A DNA stretch of 64,000 nucleotides from JAKFDI01 sp044508835 (GCA_044508835.1 JBIQHD010000006.1:62001-126000), one strand, 5' to 3'; shown: positions 53,401 through 59,497, numbered from the stretch's first letter. Notes: generated by a model not told the origin, from the letters alone. Made by a program: numbers and translations.

Positions 53401-53405
53401 AATGA
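41466..53405 (+). CDS. TpsA giant filamentous haemagglutinin-like exoprotein
   Basis: The 3979-residue exoprotein has a signal peptide cleaved near residue 38 (APAWA). The TPS haemagglutination domain (about 40-300) carries NPYGVVFG at 121-128 and IDVGGLVASTLDM. A very long beta-helix-type repeat region follows (about 430-3600). The 790-1340 part is built of units of about 67 residues (TLHGNVTTTG, QQY, VVLAANATLSGSSVAI, TTQTGTRALTIDA). Later units are organised around LxIGRxDGSG. The C terminus ends CDPAPGRLFCE, with Cys3969 and Cys3978 the only cysteines I noticed. It is secreted by the TpsB just upstream and probably acts as an adhesin or biofilm factor. Confidence 0.9.
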   Translation: MKPSPRRHAMPRSPRAAQTFALQPLALAVLMAWAPAWAGPDGAQVVAGQATVSQTAPGQQLITQGTAKAVIDWQGFSIGANESVRIQQPTASSVLLNRVVGTDPSHILGQLQANGRVFLLNPYGVVFGAGARIDVGGLVASTLDMSNADFMAGTFRLTSAGGPAQRGVLRNEGTISAPGGTVALAGPHVANTGTITADGGRVGLAAADSVLVDVEGDGLIFFQTDATQATNKLEQLGRLQADGGSVEVRAAARGAFADTVLNLGGVVQARGLGQRNGRIVIDGAADGIVQVGGALDASSAGAGASGGHITVQGERVLLADGAVLDASGAAGGGTIHVGGGFQGRDAGVRNALVTTVAAGATLRADAVQQGDGGEVVVWSDDTTRFAGTVSARGGAAGGDGGAVEVSGKQTLLFRGDVDTRAPLGERGTLLLDPNDLIVGNDAGAVDDADVSVAPGGANVTVSADYLSGYTGAAITLVAAGNLTFRDSVANATPGTSLSAAAGGTLTVNAGQSIQVDGNLTLAGSAITLQGNLGSGSGQVRLTGPVALQSQDIAITGASVVIDNAVTSTQRALSLTATGGDITLNDDITLGGSAASHFSGPVVLGADVRITSNGTTFDGNVSGAHALTLLGSGIKSLKAVGVASLTTGSAGRTTLAGNVTTSGDQQYGNAVTAAADVALDAGSGAVSFGGTLDGTTADTESVTVTAGGGTTFGGTVGGTTRLGALSVTNAARVDGARIDAVTQGYGSLVIGGDTTLSGSSVAITGATTQAGTHALTIDATATSLGPVTVDQLDANGTATLHGDVTTGGTQQYANVVIAADATLTGSSVGIAGSTTQSGARSLTIDATTTSLASVDVDALTVDGTATLAGNVTTTAAQQYANVVIAADATLKGGSVGISGSTTQSGTRAFTIDAATASLGAVTVDQLTANGSATLHGNVTTTGSQQYADVVLAANATLSGSSVAIGGATTQTGSRALTIDATTASLGAVTVGQLDVDGTATLHGNVTTTGAQQYDDVVLAANATLSGSSVAIAGSTTQTGTRALTIDAATSSLGAVTVGQLTAHGSATLHGNVTTTGTQQYDDVVLAANATLSGSGVDIGGATTQTGTRTLAITAAATRLGPVDVGQLSVDHTATLHGNVTTGGTQQYANVVLAADATLTGSGVGIAGSTTQSGAHALTIDATTTSLASVDVDALTVDGTATLAGNVTTTAAQQYANVVIAADATLKGGSVGISGSTTQSGTRAFTIDAATASLGAVTVDQLTANGSATLHGNVTTTGSQQYDDVVLAANATLSGSSVAIGGGTTQTGTRTLAIDAAATSLGEVAVGRLTVNGTATLHGNVNTGNTQQYGNVVLGADVQLTAGGAGDIDVAGTLTGAHALGTSAGGTTRLGGAVAIGSLATGTAGRTEIGAGITTTGGQAYGNAVWLANDAVLTAGAGGVDFAATVDGARALTVDTAGETRFQGTVGGGTALASLATDAAGSTRLGASLFTTGDQTFADAVTLTADTAIDANSVQFGNGLALGAHDLVLQLGGNFGLAGAASGSGFVSLAPRDATQALYIGSGAAGTGEVSFDLNPLLSAGITRIGVGRGDGSGTLRVGALTLAADTKLQTGSGDIVFTDAITGSHELAVESASGTIALQGVTIDTGSAAQSYQGAVALTGTNVLRGGSVSLGGSVDASASLSGGLTVQAAGGLALHGAVGAGAALASFDAQAPITLLQDTSITAYSLQLDSVDGGFALGLTSGYADFRGDIGGSTALASLASSSGEHRFGTGAALRVETTGNQHYSGPTRIDTASLTLAGNDVAFGGTVYGTGALTVTAAGTAAFGSTVSLAALTVDGAGSTTLAGNVGTSGAQAYGNAVTLGGNLALSAGSAGIHFADTVDGARTLAVSTTGTTRFDGAIGGTTALSGLVTTGSAATVLGADVSTSGNQSHGRLTLGADLALTATAGSIGFGAAVDGAHALTLDAAGGTTIGGAVSIASLDAAGAATLGNVAVTTSGAQRWRGALGLTGAATLASTGAGTLRFDGAIDGPGSLTVNTAGATEFNAAVGAAQALAALTTDAGGTTTLAGDVRTSGALAFNDALTLAADATVTAGTATFAATVDGAHALAVNAAGLTAFGGAVDVASLATDAAGTTTLAAAVRTGGTQSFGDRVTLAGDFAVESGGALGFGGGIDAGSHALTLRAGGALTVGNTVTGSGAVVIEQVAAGTSLGIAGGLGDMQIAQSTLDRFAGLASLTLGRSDGSGAIDVGHLVLPTTLTLRSGSGTVSFGGTVDSAAGFAHGLSVDTTALTTFAGNVGAANALGSLALTHAARIDAAEVRTSGTQHYGGTLGFGADGALHAPALLLDAGLAAGAHDVALFTDSLGLAGSVSGTGSARLATFGAGGSIGLAGAAGTLQLSQSLLDQFAGLSLLHIGRSDGTAALAANALTLATDTTLHNGSGGVTLAAVTGNGHALAVESAGTTRFGGAVAGVSTLATDAAGGTTVAAAITTSGDQFYGDALTLDASATLASTAGGVRFGGSVGGAHALTTDAAAGTTFDGTVSLAALDVRQAATVNGGSVATTGSQHWGGTVALGADTTFAGSTVTFDAGVSGAHALTVNASTTLHGDVSTTGAQTYGGTLTLAGDLRLTSSGSIGFTGTVNGPHALTLDAAGGTSFGGAVSIASLDVLRAASLGNATLTTSGAQRWRGALGLTGAATLASTGAGTLRFDGAIDGPGSLTVNTAGATEFNAAVGAAQALAALTTDAGGTTTLAGDVRTSGALAFNDALTLAADATVTAGTATFAATVDGAHHLAVNAAGLTTFGAAVGGGTALAGLTTDAAGGTRVGADITTSGTQHYGDAVTLTAAADFTAATLVFDGALAAGSFQLGLQADALTLGGTVSGSGTVSLAPSLAATTIGVAGGAGAYQLTQATLSRFTGFSTLAIGRGDGSGDIHVGHLVLPMDTVLQSGSGTIHLDGGVDSAAGTHHDLAVHSAALTRVGGAIGGGTALGTLTIGGDARLGHALVSATTAQHYGGSVTLAADATLQAAAINIAGPLSLGAHGLTLHADALSLGAAASGSGTARLATFGASGSIGIAGGAGTLQLSQALLDRFAGLPQLAIGRADGSGAITANAFTLPTSLAIDSAVGAVTLAGAVDSAGTARDLRITTGGLTTLGGAVGGSGALRDVAIAGAVALAADTTLTAASVDFAGTVDGAHALRVDAAATRFGGAVGAATALASLATDAAGSTTLGAGVRTSGAQRYGDDVVLAASGTLQGASLAFDGRLDGTADGAQSLVLDAADTTLGGAVGGTARLAALTTTGRATLAGGSVSSTGAQHWGGAVTLAADTTLSGAGLDFAGTVDGAQALVLRSGGPTRFGGAVGATAALASLDAQLGGTVQLAGASIETLGAQHYGGALQLGGSTRLTGSALAFDGAVGGAADLQLQADTLAVGAGLAGSGVLTIAARDASRSIGVAGGSGGLQVTQAVLDGASGFTQHVIGRGDGSGTMNVGTLALRANTTLQAGSADLQLDGGVNGGHDLVLASGGTTRIARDIGTVDALRSLTTDNDAGAADWNGSSGEHTRIDSGNGSAVRIVTSGAQTFLDPLVTGSATAFAGSALSAVHAANAFGGAVSVAADSLQLRSASNLRLADVALTGGGSVEADGTIELSGALQLQGGTLGLVSHAVPSAIGFTDPALQNPLLNLRGVALSEASAAIFQSGGSLASAAGSLLSLRATGGGSILLEQAGNTLLGGISAVSGTPGDTGTARFDNANGVALGFVRIHSSEIHVAGSPPDAGDPAGADAGIEADAVKLSTDWLTTGPTGQIRARLPYENLQGFQTSVPGLTLVMGPKALAANGGFGGAAPESWVQVHLGGATGGYLSVSPKGAGGQPGSVLVGGRLEPRPFYDGEGKAGEVRMFYNGSAPRTPQEQGALTAVTATVEEARQARFDDAVRTENVSSRLRSGVIAEVGAGRPATVGRESIRMPEVCDPAPGRLFCE
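44001..44301 (+). repeat. Long direct repeat in tpsA, pair 1 copy A
   Basis: These 301 bases recur at 45006-45306 with no difference found on reading, an offset of 1005 bases (335 codons, in frame). Identity at the DNA level shows a recent duplication or gene conversion within the repeat region. Confidence 0.85.
45006..45306 (+). repeat. Long direct repeat in tpsA, pair 1 copy B
   Basis: Second copy of the 44001-44301 segment. Divergence resumes right after the shared CAGCAGTACG at its end. Confidence 0.85.
47443..47769 (+). repeat. Long direct repeat in tpsA, pair 2 copy A
   Basis: This segment recurs at 49498-49824 with an offset of 2055 bases (685 codons). The only clear difference noticed is a silent C/T at 47486 versus 49541. 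The similarity continues a little beyond both ends with a few changes. Confidence 0.8.
49498..49824 (+). repeat. Long direct repeat in tpsA, pair 2 copy B
   Basis: Second copy of 47443-47769. It encodes the same SGAQRWRGALGLTGAATLAS block. Confidence 0.8.
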
Positions 53406-54871
53406 GCGGCCCGGCCGCGTCTTCCTCCGTTTCCCTCGTCCCGATGCCGACTCCGACCCGCGCCGCCTCCCGCTTCCTCCATTCCGCCGCGGACGCGCCC
53501 GCCGACCCGCGCCGGCGCCGCGCCGCGCTCGCCCTGCCGCTCGCGCTGGCGCTGGGCGGCAGCGGCCTCGCCGGCCATGCCGCGGCCAAGGCCGCCGACG
53601 CCGCCGCGGCCGAGACCGGCCTCGGGGCGCCGCGGCTCGCGCTGCTCATCGGCAACCGCATCTATCCGAATCCCTTCGACCTGCCGCCGGTGCACAAGAA
53701 CGTGCGCGACATGCAGGCGGCGCTCGAGGCGCGCGGCTTCACCGTCACCGCCACCATCGACCAGGACCCCATCGGCCTCAAGCGCACGATCGACGAGTTC
53801 GCGAGAAGCGCGCATGCCGCCGCGCCCAACGCCACGGTGATGTTCTATTTCACCGGCCACGGCATGCAGGTCGACGCCGAGAACCTGCTGCTGGGCGCCG
53901 GCATCGCGCCCGACGCCCGCGAGCCGGTGCTGCTGGCGAGCTCGCTGCACCTGCAGCGCGACGTGATGGAGCTGCTGCCGCGGCGCTCCACGGGGCTGAC
54001 CATCGCCGTCGTCGACGCCTGCCGCACCTCGCTGCGCGCGGCCATGAACGCGAGCGACGGCCTGAACCAGGTGGAGGCGCCGCCCGGCTGCCTGATCGTC
54101 TTCTCCACCGCCGCCGGCCGCCCGGCCATCGCGCCGGCGGTGGAGACGCTCAACACCTTCTACACCGGCTCGCTGGTGAAGCTGCTCAAGACCGCGGCCG
54201 ACGAGCTCTCGTTCTCCGACTTCTTCCGCCTCGTCAAGCTCGACGTGCAGCAGACGATGAGCACGCACCCGATCGAGGCGATCCGCAACCTGGCGCAGAA
54301 CCCCTTCATCGCCGAGAACACGCAGGTGCAGTTCCGCCTCACGCCGCACGCGCCGAGCGCCACGCCGGAGCAGATCGCCGCCGAGCAGGCGGCGCTGTGG
54401 CAGCAGCTGCAGGACAGCCAGTGGCCGGCCGAGGTGCTCAAGCTCGCCGAGCAGTACCTCGAGCGCTTCGGCGACAGCAAGCTCGCCGGCAGCGCCGAAG
54501 TGGCGCGCGCCGGCGCCGGCGAGGCGGTGCGCGCGCTGCGCAGCAACCAGGTGCGGCTGTACCGCAGCGCCTTCCAGCCCAAGGACGCCGACGAGCAGCT
54601 GCTCGCCGAGGTGCGCAAGGCCGCGCGCGGCGACAAGGACGCGGCGGCCCGCATCGCGCGGCGCTACCAGGAAGGCACGGCCATGGCCGACCCGAACCGC
54701 TACGAAGGCTGGCTGCAGTACGCCGCGGCGCTGGGCAACGGCATCGCGAGCTACGAGCTGGCGCTGCACTACCGCCGCCAGGGGCAGCCGGCGCCGGCGG
54801 CGCAGTACGAATCGCGCGCGCGCGAGCTGGCCTACACGCCGCCGCCGACGCTCGACCATTCGCGCAAGTAG
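53402..54871 (+). CDS. Caspase-family (peptidase C14-like) protein with Sel1-like tail
   Basis: The 489-residue protein has an arginine-rich N terminus and a hydrophobic segment (about 41-62) that reads as an export signal. The caspase fold (about 76-310) follows: RLALLIGNRIY, a His153 in YFTGHGMQ and a Cys207 in VVDACRTS, the expected catalytic dyad. The C-terminal third is helical with Sel1/TPR-like repeats (AARIARRYQEGTAM, YAAALGNGIASYELALHY). The ATG overlaps the tpsA stop as ATGA, so it is translationally coupled to tpsA. A role in processing or controlling TpsA is inference. Confidence 0.88.
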   Translation: MSGPAASSSVSLVPMPTPTRAASRFLHSAADAPADPRRRRAALALPLALALGGSGLAGHAAAKAADAAAAETGLGAPRLALLIGNRIYPNPFDLPPVHKNVRDMQAALEARGFTVTATIDQDPIGLKRTIDEFARSAHAAAPNATVMFYFTGHGMQVDAENLLLGAGIAPDAREPVLLASSLHLQRDVMELLPRRSTGLTIAVVDACRTSLRAAMNASDGLNQVEAPPGCLIVFSTAAGRPAIAPAVETLNTFYTGSLVKLLKTAADELSFSDFFRLVKLDVQQTMSTHPIEAIRNLAQNPFIAENTQVQFRLTPHAPSATPEQIAAEQAALWQQLQDSQWPAEVLKLAEQYLERFGDSKLAGSAEVARAGAGEAVRALRSNQVRLYRSAFQPKDADEQLLAEVRKAARGDKDAAARIARRYQEGTAMADPNRYEGWLQYAAALGNGIASYELALHYRRQGQPAPAAQYESRARELAYTPPPTLDHSRK

Positions 54872-54961
54872 CGCCCGCCATAACCCTGCCCGCGTCGGCG
54901 GTTCACCCGCGGCGCGCGGGCCTGGGCCAACATGCGGCGCATCGCCACTGCAAGGAACGCC

Positions 54962-55357
54962 ATGGCCCTGGACCACGGGCGGGCGCTGGAGCCCATCGAC
55001 GTGCGCCCCCTCGGCAGCGCCTGGGCCGGTGCGCGCAGCACGAGCCTGCTCAAGAGCCAGCGCCTGCAGCTCATGCGCCTGGTGCTGCGCCGCGGCGAAT
55101 CGCTGCCCGAGCACCACGTGCCGGGCGAGATCACCATCCAGTGCCTCGAGGGCGAGGCGACCGTCGGCACGCCCTCGCGCGAATCGCGGCTGCGCCCGGG
55201 CGAGGTGATGCTGCTGCCCGGCGGCCTGGCGCACACCGTGTCGGCGCAGGCGGACACCTCGCTGCTCGTCACCCTGCTGCTGGACCTCGAGGCCGCGCCG
55301 CGCGAGAAGTCGCAGGCCGCGCACCGCAAGGGCTCGGCCGAGGAGCACCCGCGCTGA
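54962..55357 (+). CDS. Small cupin-fold protein
   Basis: The 131-residue protein has a single cupin barrel: LLKSQRLQLMRLVLRRGESLPEHHVPGEITIQCLEG read in pieces as the first cupin motif region, then LRPGEVMLLPGGLAHTV as the second. His residues in EHH and AHT could bind metal. The ATG at 54962 is preceded by AAGGAA; an upstream in-frame ATG at 54932 lacks a site. The substrate is unknown. The trehalase gene starts 13 bases after its stop, so they are probably co-transcribed. Confidence 0.8.
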   Translation: MALDHGRALEPIDVRPLGSAWAGARSTSLLKSQRLQLMRLVLRRGESLPEHHVPGEITIQCLEGEATVGTPSRESRLRPGEVMLLPGGLAHTVSAQADTSLLVTLLLDLEAAPREKSQAAHRKGSAEEHPR

Positions 55358-55370
55358 TGCCGGAGCGCCG

Positions 55371-56999
55371 ATGACCCTGCCGCCCGACCGGAGCGAGCGG
55401 CGCGCCGCCGAGGCGGAGAAGAGCCCACCCCCCGACACGCTGTCGCCCGCCGACCGCTACGGCGAACTCTTCGTCGCCGTGCAGACCCAGCGCGTGTTCG
55501 CCGACAGCAAGACCTTCGTCGACTGCGCGCCGCGCGGCGACCCGAAGGCCATCCTTGCCGCCTGGCGGCGGGAGCGGCACCTGCCGGGCTTCGACCTCGC
55601 CGCCTTCGTCGGCGCGCACTTCGACGCGCCCGTCGTGCCGCGCAGCGGCTACGTGTCGCTGCCCGGCCAGCCGCTGCCCGACCACATCGACCGCCTGTGG
55701 CCGGTGCTCACGCGCCAGCCGCGCGAGCACCCGGCGTACTCGTCGGCGCTGCAGATGCCGCATGCCTACGTGGTGCCCGGCGGGCGCTTCGCCGAGCTGT
55801 ACTACTGGGACACCTACTTCACCATGCTCGGCCTGCCCGAGGGCGGACGCAGCGACCTGCTGCAGGCGATGACCGACAACTTCGCCTACCTCATCGACAC
55901 CTACGGCCACGTGCCCAACGGCACGCGCACCTACTACCTCAGCCGCTCGCAGCCGCCGGTGTTCGCGCTGATGGTCGAGCTGTGCGAGCGCTGCGGCGGC
56001 CCCGACCGCACCGGCCACCTGCCGCAGCTGCTGGCCGAGCACGCCTTCTGGATGGACGGCGCCGAGAGCCTGGCCCGCGGCGAGGCGCGCCGGCGCGTGG
56101 TGCGCCTGCCCGACGGCACGCTGCTCAACCGCTACTGGGACGACCGCGAGGCGCCGCGCGAGGAGGCCTGGCTGGAGGACGTGCGCACCGCGCAGGCCTC
56201 CACGCGGCCCGCGGGCGAGGTGTGGCGCGACCTGCGCGCCGCCGCCGAGTCGGGCTGGGACTTCAGCACCCGCTGGCTGCGCGGCGACGACGGCGGGCCG
56301 AGCACGCGGCTGTCGGACGTGCGCACCACCGCCATCGTGCCGGTGGACCTGAACGCGCTGCTCTTCCGGCTGGAATTGGTGATCGGCCAGCTGGCGCGCA
56401 CGAGCGGCGACGTGCGCACGGCCGAGGCCTTCCGCGCCAAGGCCCACGCGCGCCGCCGCGCGGTGGTCGCGCTGATGTGGGACGACGCCCGGCAGGCCTT
56501 CTTCGACCACGACTGGCAGACGGGCGAGCGCCGGCCGAACCTCACCGCGGCGACGGTGGTGCCGCTGTTCTGCGGCCTCGCCCCGCCGCGCTGCGCCGAA
56601 GGCCTGGCGCGCACGCTGCGCGAGCGGCTGCTCGCGCCCGGCGGCCTCGCGACCACCGAGATGCCCAGCGGCGAGCAGTGGGACCGGCCCAACGGCTGGG
56701 CGCCGCTGCAGTGGATGGCGATCCAGGGCCTCGCGGCCTACGGCCGGCGCACCCTGGCCCGGGAGATCGCCAGCCGCTGGCTCGCCACCGTGTCCGACGT
56801 CTACCGGCGCGAGGCCAAGCTGGTCGAGAAATACGCGCTGCGCCCCCTGCCCACCGCCCACGCCACCGGCGGCGGCGGCGGCGAGTACCCGCTGCAGGAC
56901 GGCTTCGGCTGGACCAACGGCGTGACGCGGCGGCTGCTGCGCGAGGCGCCGGGGCACGAGGCGCAGGAAGCGCGGGCGGGGCAGGACGAGGCGGGTTGA
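55371..56999 (+). CDS. treF: Trehalase, GH37
   Basis: Trehalase hydrolyses trehalose to two glucose molecules. The 542-residue protein has both GH37 signatures: PGGRFAELYYWDTYF near residue 137 and QWDRPNGWAPLQW near 436. It also has the glycine-rich GGGGGEYPLQDGFGWTNGV segment near the end. No signal peptide is present, so it is predicted to be cytoplasmic, as in TreF rather than periplasmic TreA. It probably forms a unit with the cupin gene upstream. Confidence 0.93.
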   Translation: MTLPPDRSERRAAEAEKSPPPDTLSPADRYGELFVAVQTQRVFADSKTFVDCAPRGDPKAILAAWRRERHLPGFDLAAFVGAHFDAPVVPRSGYVSLPGQPLPDHIDRLWPVLTRQPREHPAYSSALQMPHAYVVPGGRFAELYYWDTYFTMLGLPEGGRSDLLQAMTDNFAYLIDTYGHVPNGTRTYYLSRSQPPVFALMVELCERCGGPDRTGHLPQLLAEHAFWMDGAESLARGEARRRVVRLPDGTLLNRYWDDREAPREEAWLEDVRTAQASTRPAGEVWRDLRAAAESGWDFSTRWLRGDDGGPSTRLSDVRTTAIVPVDLNALLFRLELVIGQLARTSGDVRTAEAFRAKAHARRRAVVALMWDDARQAFFDHDWQTGERRPNLTAATVVPLFCGLAPPRCAEGLARTLRERLLAPGGLATTEMPSGEQWDRPNGWAPLQWMAIQGLAAYGRRTLAREIASRWLATVSDVYRREAKLVEKYALRPLPTAHATGGGGGEYPLQDGFGWTNGVTRRLLREAPGHEAQEARAGQDEAG

Positions 57000-57059
57000 C
57001 GAGGCGTCGCCATCGCCCGCCGGTCATGCCGGGCCGGTCGAAGGTTCACCCCACTCGTC

Positions 57060-57139
57060 CGTTCGCGCCGAGGGATCGAAGCGTTTCGCCGCATCCACCC
57101 CGTTCGCGCTGAGCCTGTCGAAGCGTGCGCGCAGTCCGG
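57060..57139 (+). repeat. 80-base inverted repeat, left arm
   Basis: It pairs with 57491-57570 with one mismatch. It contains GTTCGCGCTGAGCCTGTCGA, a sequence I know as a widely dispersed intergenic repeat in betaproteobacteria (recall, not searched). Confidence 0.85.
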
Positions 57140-57200
57140 TCTGATGGGTTGTGACTGCGGCCGAAGTTGAGACAAGCCGGGTCTCGCCCCGGCGGGCGAG

Positions 57201-57230
57201 CTACTTCTTTCGTCTCGCCGAAAGAAGTAG
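57201..57230. repeat. Perfect 12-base-arm hairpin inside the repeat region
   Basis: CTACTTCTTTCG and CGAAAGAAGTAG flank a six-base loop. This CTACTTCTTT...AAAGAAGTAG unit followed by CCAAGAAAGGGCGACC resembles a dispersed element seen in Comamonadaceae and Xanthomonadaceae (recall). No T-run follows on either strand. Confidence 0.7.
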
Positions 57231-57490
57231 CCAAGAAAGGGCGACCCGGAGCCGTCGCCCCTCGCTGCGCGAGGGGTGCGCTGCGATGCTCGGGCTTTGC
57301 AGCCTCGCGCGAAACTCGCTACGCGCCCTGCGGGCGCTGCGCTCAGACAGTCGCGCGAAGTCAGAAGACGAGGGGCGCTGTCGCGCCCGGCTGCAAAGCC
57401 CTGCGCTTCTCGCCGACGCCTACGGGAGGCGATTCGGCTCGCTGCGCATCGCCACCCAGGGCGGCGTCGCTACGCGACGCACCGCACAAG

Positions 57491-57570
57491 CCGGACTGCG
57501 CGCGCGCTTCGACAGGCTCAGCGCGAACGGGGTGGATGCGGCGAAACGCTTCGATCCCTCGGCGCGAACG
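57491..57570 (-). repeat. 80-base inverted repeat, right arm
   Basis: Reverse complement of 57060-57139 apart from one base. Together the arms enclose about 350 bases and could form a large cruciform or a bidirectional transcript end structure between the convergent genes. Confidence 0.85.
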
Positions 57571-57674
57571 GGTCGGGGTGGCACAAACGGGTTGACGGGA
57601 CGAACGGGTTGACGGGACGAGCGCCTCGACAGCGCCCGGCGCGAACCGATGGACGTCCCGCGCCCTCTTCACTT

Positions 57675-58943
57675 TCACTCCCCCACCGGCATCCACCGCC
57701 GCAGGTGCGCCGCATTCCGCCCCCGCATGCCCTTGGCCTTCGCCAGCTCGGCGCGGGCCACGCTGCGCAGGTGCACCTCGTCGGGCCCGTCGAGGAAGCG
57801 CATCGCCCGCCCCCAGCTCCACAGCTGCGCCAGCGGCGTGTCGGGCGTGAGGCCCATGGCGCCGAAGACCTGCATCGCGCGGTCGAGCACCCGGGTCTGC
57901 AGCTGCGCCGCCACCACCTTGATGGCCGACACGTCGGTGCGCGCCGCCGCGTTGCCCTCGCGGTCCATGCGCCAGGCCGCGCGCAGCACGAGCAGGCGCG
58001 CCTGGTCGATCTCCAGGCGGCTGGCGGCGATCCAGTCCTGCACGTTGGCGAAGTCGCCCACGCGCGCGCCGAAGGTCCGCCGCTCGAGCGCGCGCTCGCA
58101 CATCAGCTCGAGCGCCAGCTCGCACTGGCCGATGCTGCGCATGCAGTGGTGCACCCGCCCCGGCCCGAGCCGCGCCTGCGCCAGCGCGAAGCCGGCGCCC
58201 GCCTCGCCGAGCAGGTGGTCCAGCGGCACGCGCGCGTCGCGGAAGACGAGCTCGCAATGGCCTTCCACCGCCTGGTGCGACATCACCGGGATGTTGCGCT
58301 CCACCACCAGCCCCGGCGTGTCGATGGGCACCAGGAGGATCGAGTGGCGCCCGTGGCCGCGGGCGTCGTCCGGCGTGCCGTCGCCGCTGCGCGCCATCAC
58401 CACCACCAGCCGGCAGTTCGGGTGCGCCGCGCCGGTGATGAACCACTTGCGCCCGTTGAGCACCCAGGCGTCGCCGTCGCGCGCCACGCGCGTCTCGATG
58501 TTGGTGGCGTCGGACGAGGCCACGTCGGGCTCGCTCATGGCGAAGCAGGAGCGGATCTCGCCGGCCAGCAGCGGGTCGAGCCAGCGCTCGCGCTGCGCCG
58601 GCGTGGCGAAGCGCTGCAGCAGCTCGATGTTGCCGCTGTCGGGCGCGCTGCAGTTGAAGACCTCGGCGCTCCACGGCACGCGGCCCATCATCTCGGCCAG
58701 CGGCGCGTAGTCGAGGTTGGACAGGCGCGTGCCCGGCTGGTCGTCGCGCAGCTCCGGCAGGAACAGGTTCCACAGGCCGAGCGCGCGCGCCTGCTGCTTG
58801 AGCGGCTCGATCACGTCCAGCGGGTACACGCCGGCATCGGCCCAGCGCAGCCATTCGCGGTGCGAGGGCAGCACCAGGTCATCGAGGAAGCGCTGCAGCG
58901 TCTCGCGCAGCGCGGCCGTGCGGGGAGAGAGGTCGAAATCCAT
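57675..58943 (-). CDS. Acyl-CoA dehydrogenase family protein
   Basis: This flavoprotein family oxidises acyl-CoA thioesters at the alpha-beta position. The ATG at 58943 gives 422 residues (MDFDLSPRTAALRETLQRFL), with AGGA about seven bases upstream. Family motifs seen are CFAMSEPDVASSDATNIET (flavin/substrate loop), WVLNGRKWFITGA and the C-terminal MQVFGAMGLTPDTPLAQLW. The substrate is not evident. It points toward the trehalase gene and away from the VOC/CoA-transferase genes, which may share the pathway. Confidence 0.92.
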   Translation of the reverse strand: MDFDLSPRTAALRETLQRFLDDLVLPSHREWLRWADAGVYPLDVIEPLKQQARALGLWNLFLPELRDDQPGTRLSNLDYAPLAEMMGRVPWSAEVFNCSAPDSGNIELLQRFATPAQRERWLDPLLAGEIRSCFAMSEPDVASSDATNIETRVARDGDAWVLNGRKWFITGAAHPNCRLVVVMARSGDGTPDDARGHGRHSILLVPIDTPGLVVERNIPVMSHQAVEGHCELVFRDARVPLDHLLGEAGAGFALAQARLGPGRVHHCMRSIGQCELALELMCERALERRTFGARVGDFANVQDWIAASRLEIDQARLLVLRAAWRMDREGNAAARTDVSAIKVVAAQLQTRVLDRAMQVFGAMGLTPDTPLAQLWSWGRAMRFLDGPDEVHLRSVARAELAKAKGMRGRNAAHLRRWMPVGE

Positions 58944-59110
58944 GGCGGGTCCTGGAGGGCTGCGGCCATTCTGGAAGGCCGTGCGCGCGCCCGGCTGTCG
59001 CAGCAGCGACCCCGCGGCCCGGCCGGCTTGCGCCAAGTCAATCAATCGTCAGGGAAAGGGTTTCGGGGCCGGTGCCAGACTGGCCGGCCTCCCATCAGCG
59101 AACGAGTCCC

Positions 59111-59497
59111 ATGCCCGTCTCCTACAAGCCCGAGGGCTACACGAGCGTCGCGCCCTATCTCGTCGTGGACGGCGCGGTGCGCACGATCAATTTCCTGGTG
59201 CGCGTGTTCGACGCCACCGAGCTGCGCCGCTATCCCACGCCGGACGGCCGCATCCGCCATGCCGAGGTGCGCATCGGCGACACCGTGGTGATGGTGGCCG
59301 ACGGCAACGCCGGCTGGCCGCCGATCGGCGCGCACGTGCACGTGTACGTGCCCGACGTCGACGCCGCCTACGAACGCGCGCTCGCCGCCGGCGCCATGTC
59401 GGTGCAGGCGCCGGTGAAGAAGGACGACGCCGACCGGCGCGGCGGCGTGAAGGACGCCGGCGGCACCACGTGGTGGATCGCGACGCAGGTGGCCTGA
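59111..59497 (+). CDS. VOC-fold (glyoxalase/PhnB-like) protein
   Basis: The 128-residue protein has the PhnB/VOC layout: SVAPYLVVDGAVRTINFLVRVF, then IRHAEVRIGDTVVMVAD, HVHVYVPDVDAAYERALAAG and a closing DAGGTTWWIATQV. The usual metal ligands are partly present (His in RHAEV, Glu in HAEVR), so enzymatic activity is uncertain. It is divergent from the acyl-CoA dehydrogenase gene and 73 bases before the CoA-transferase. Confidence 0.85.
   Translation: MPVSYKPEGYTSVAPYLVVDGAVRTINFLVRVFDATELRRYPTPDGRIRHAEVRIGDTVVMVADGNAGWPPIGAHVHVYVPDVDAAYERALAAGAMSVQAPVKKDDADRRGGVKDAGGTTWWIATQVA

Larger units (their letters stand above)
57000..57674. other. Non-coding region of nested inverted repeats
   Basis: No credible gene lies in these 675 bases between the convergent trehalase and acyl-CoA dehydrogenase genes. 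The region is dominated by an 80-base inverted repeat (listed separately) and smaller hairpins between its arms: 57201-57212 with 57219-57230, 57258-57264 with 57270-57276, and 57292-57304 with 57389-57401. A second partial copy of the GTTCGCGCC-type motif and short GGTTGACGGGACGA tandem repeats (about 57592-57618) follow. Short open frames here are artefacts of the repeats. Confidence 0.75.

Noticed and set aside
42596..53401. Plus-strand second frame open through tpsA and into the caspase gene
   Set aside because: Only the part from the ATG at 53402 has protein-like composition and domain motifs; the rest is Arg/His-rich shadow.
57201..57230. Hairpin as a terminator for the trehalase gene
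   Set aside because: The stem is good, but no T-run follows on either strand, and it belongs to a larger dispersed repeat.
57151..57612. Short open frames of 140-150 codons in the repeat region
   Set aside because: They lie wholly within the inverted repeat and hairpins, lack ribosome binding sites and encode Arg/Ala-rich text on several frames at once.
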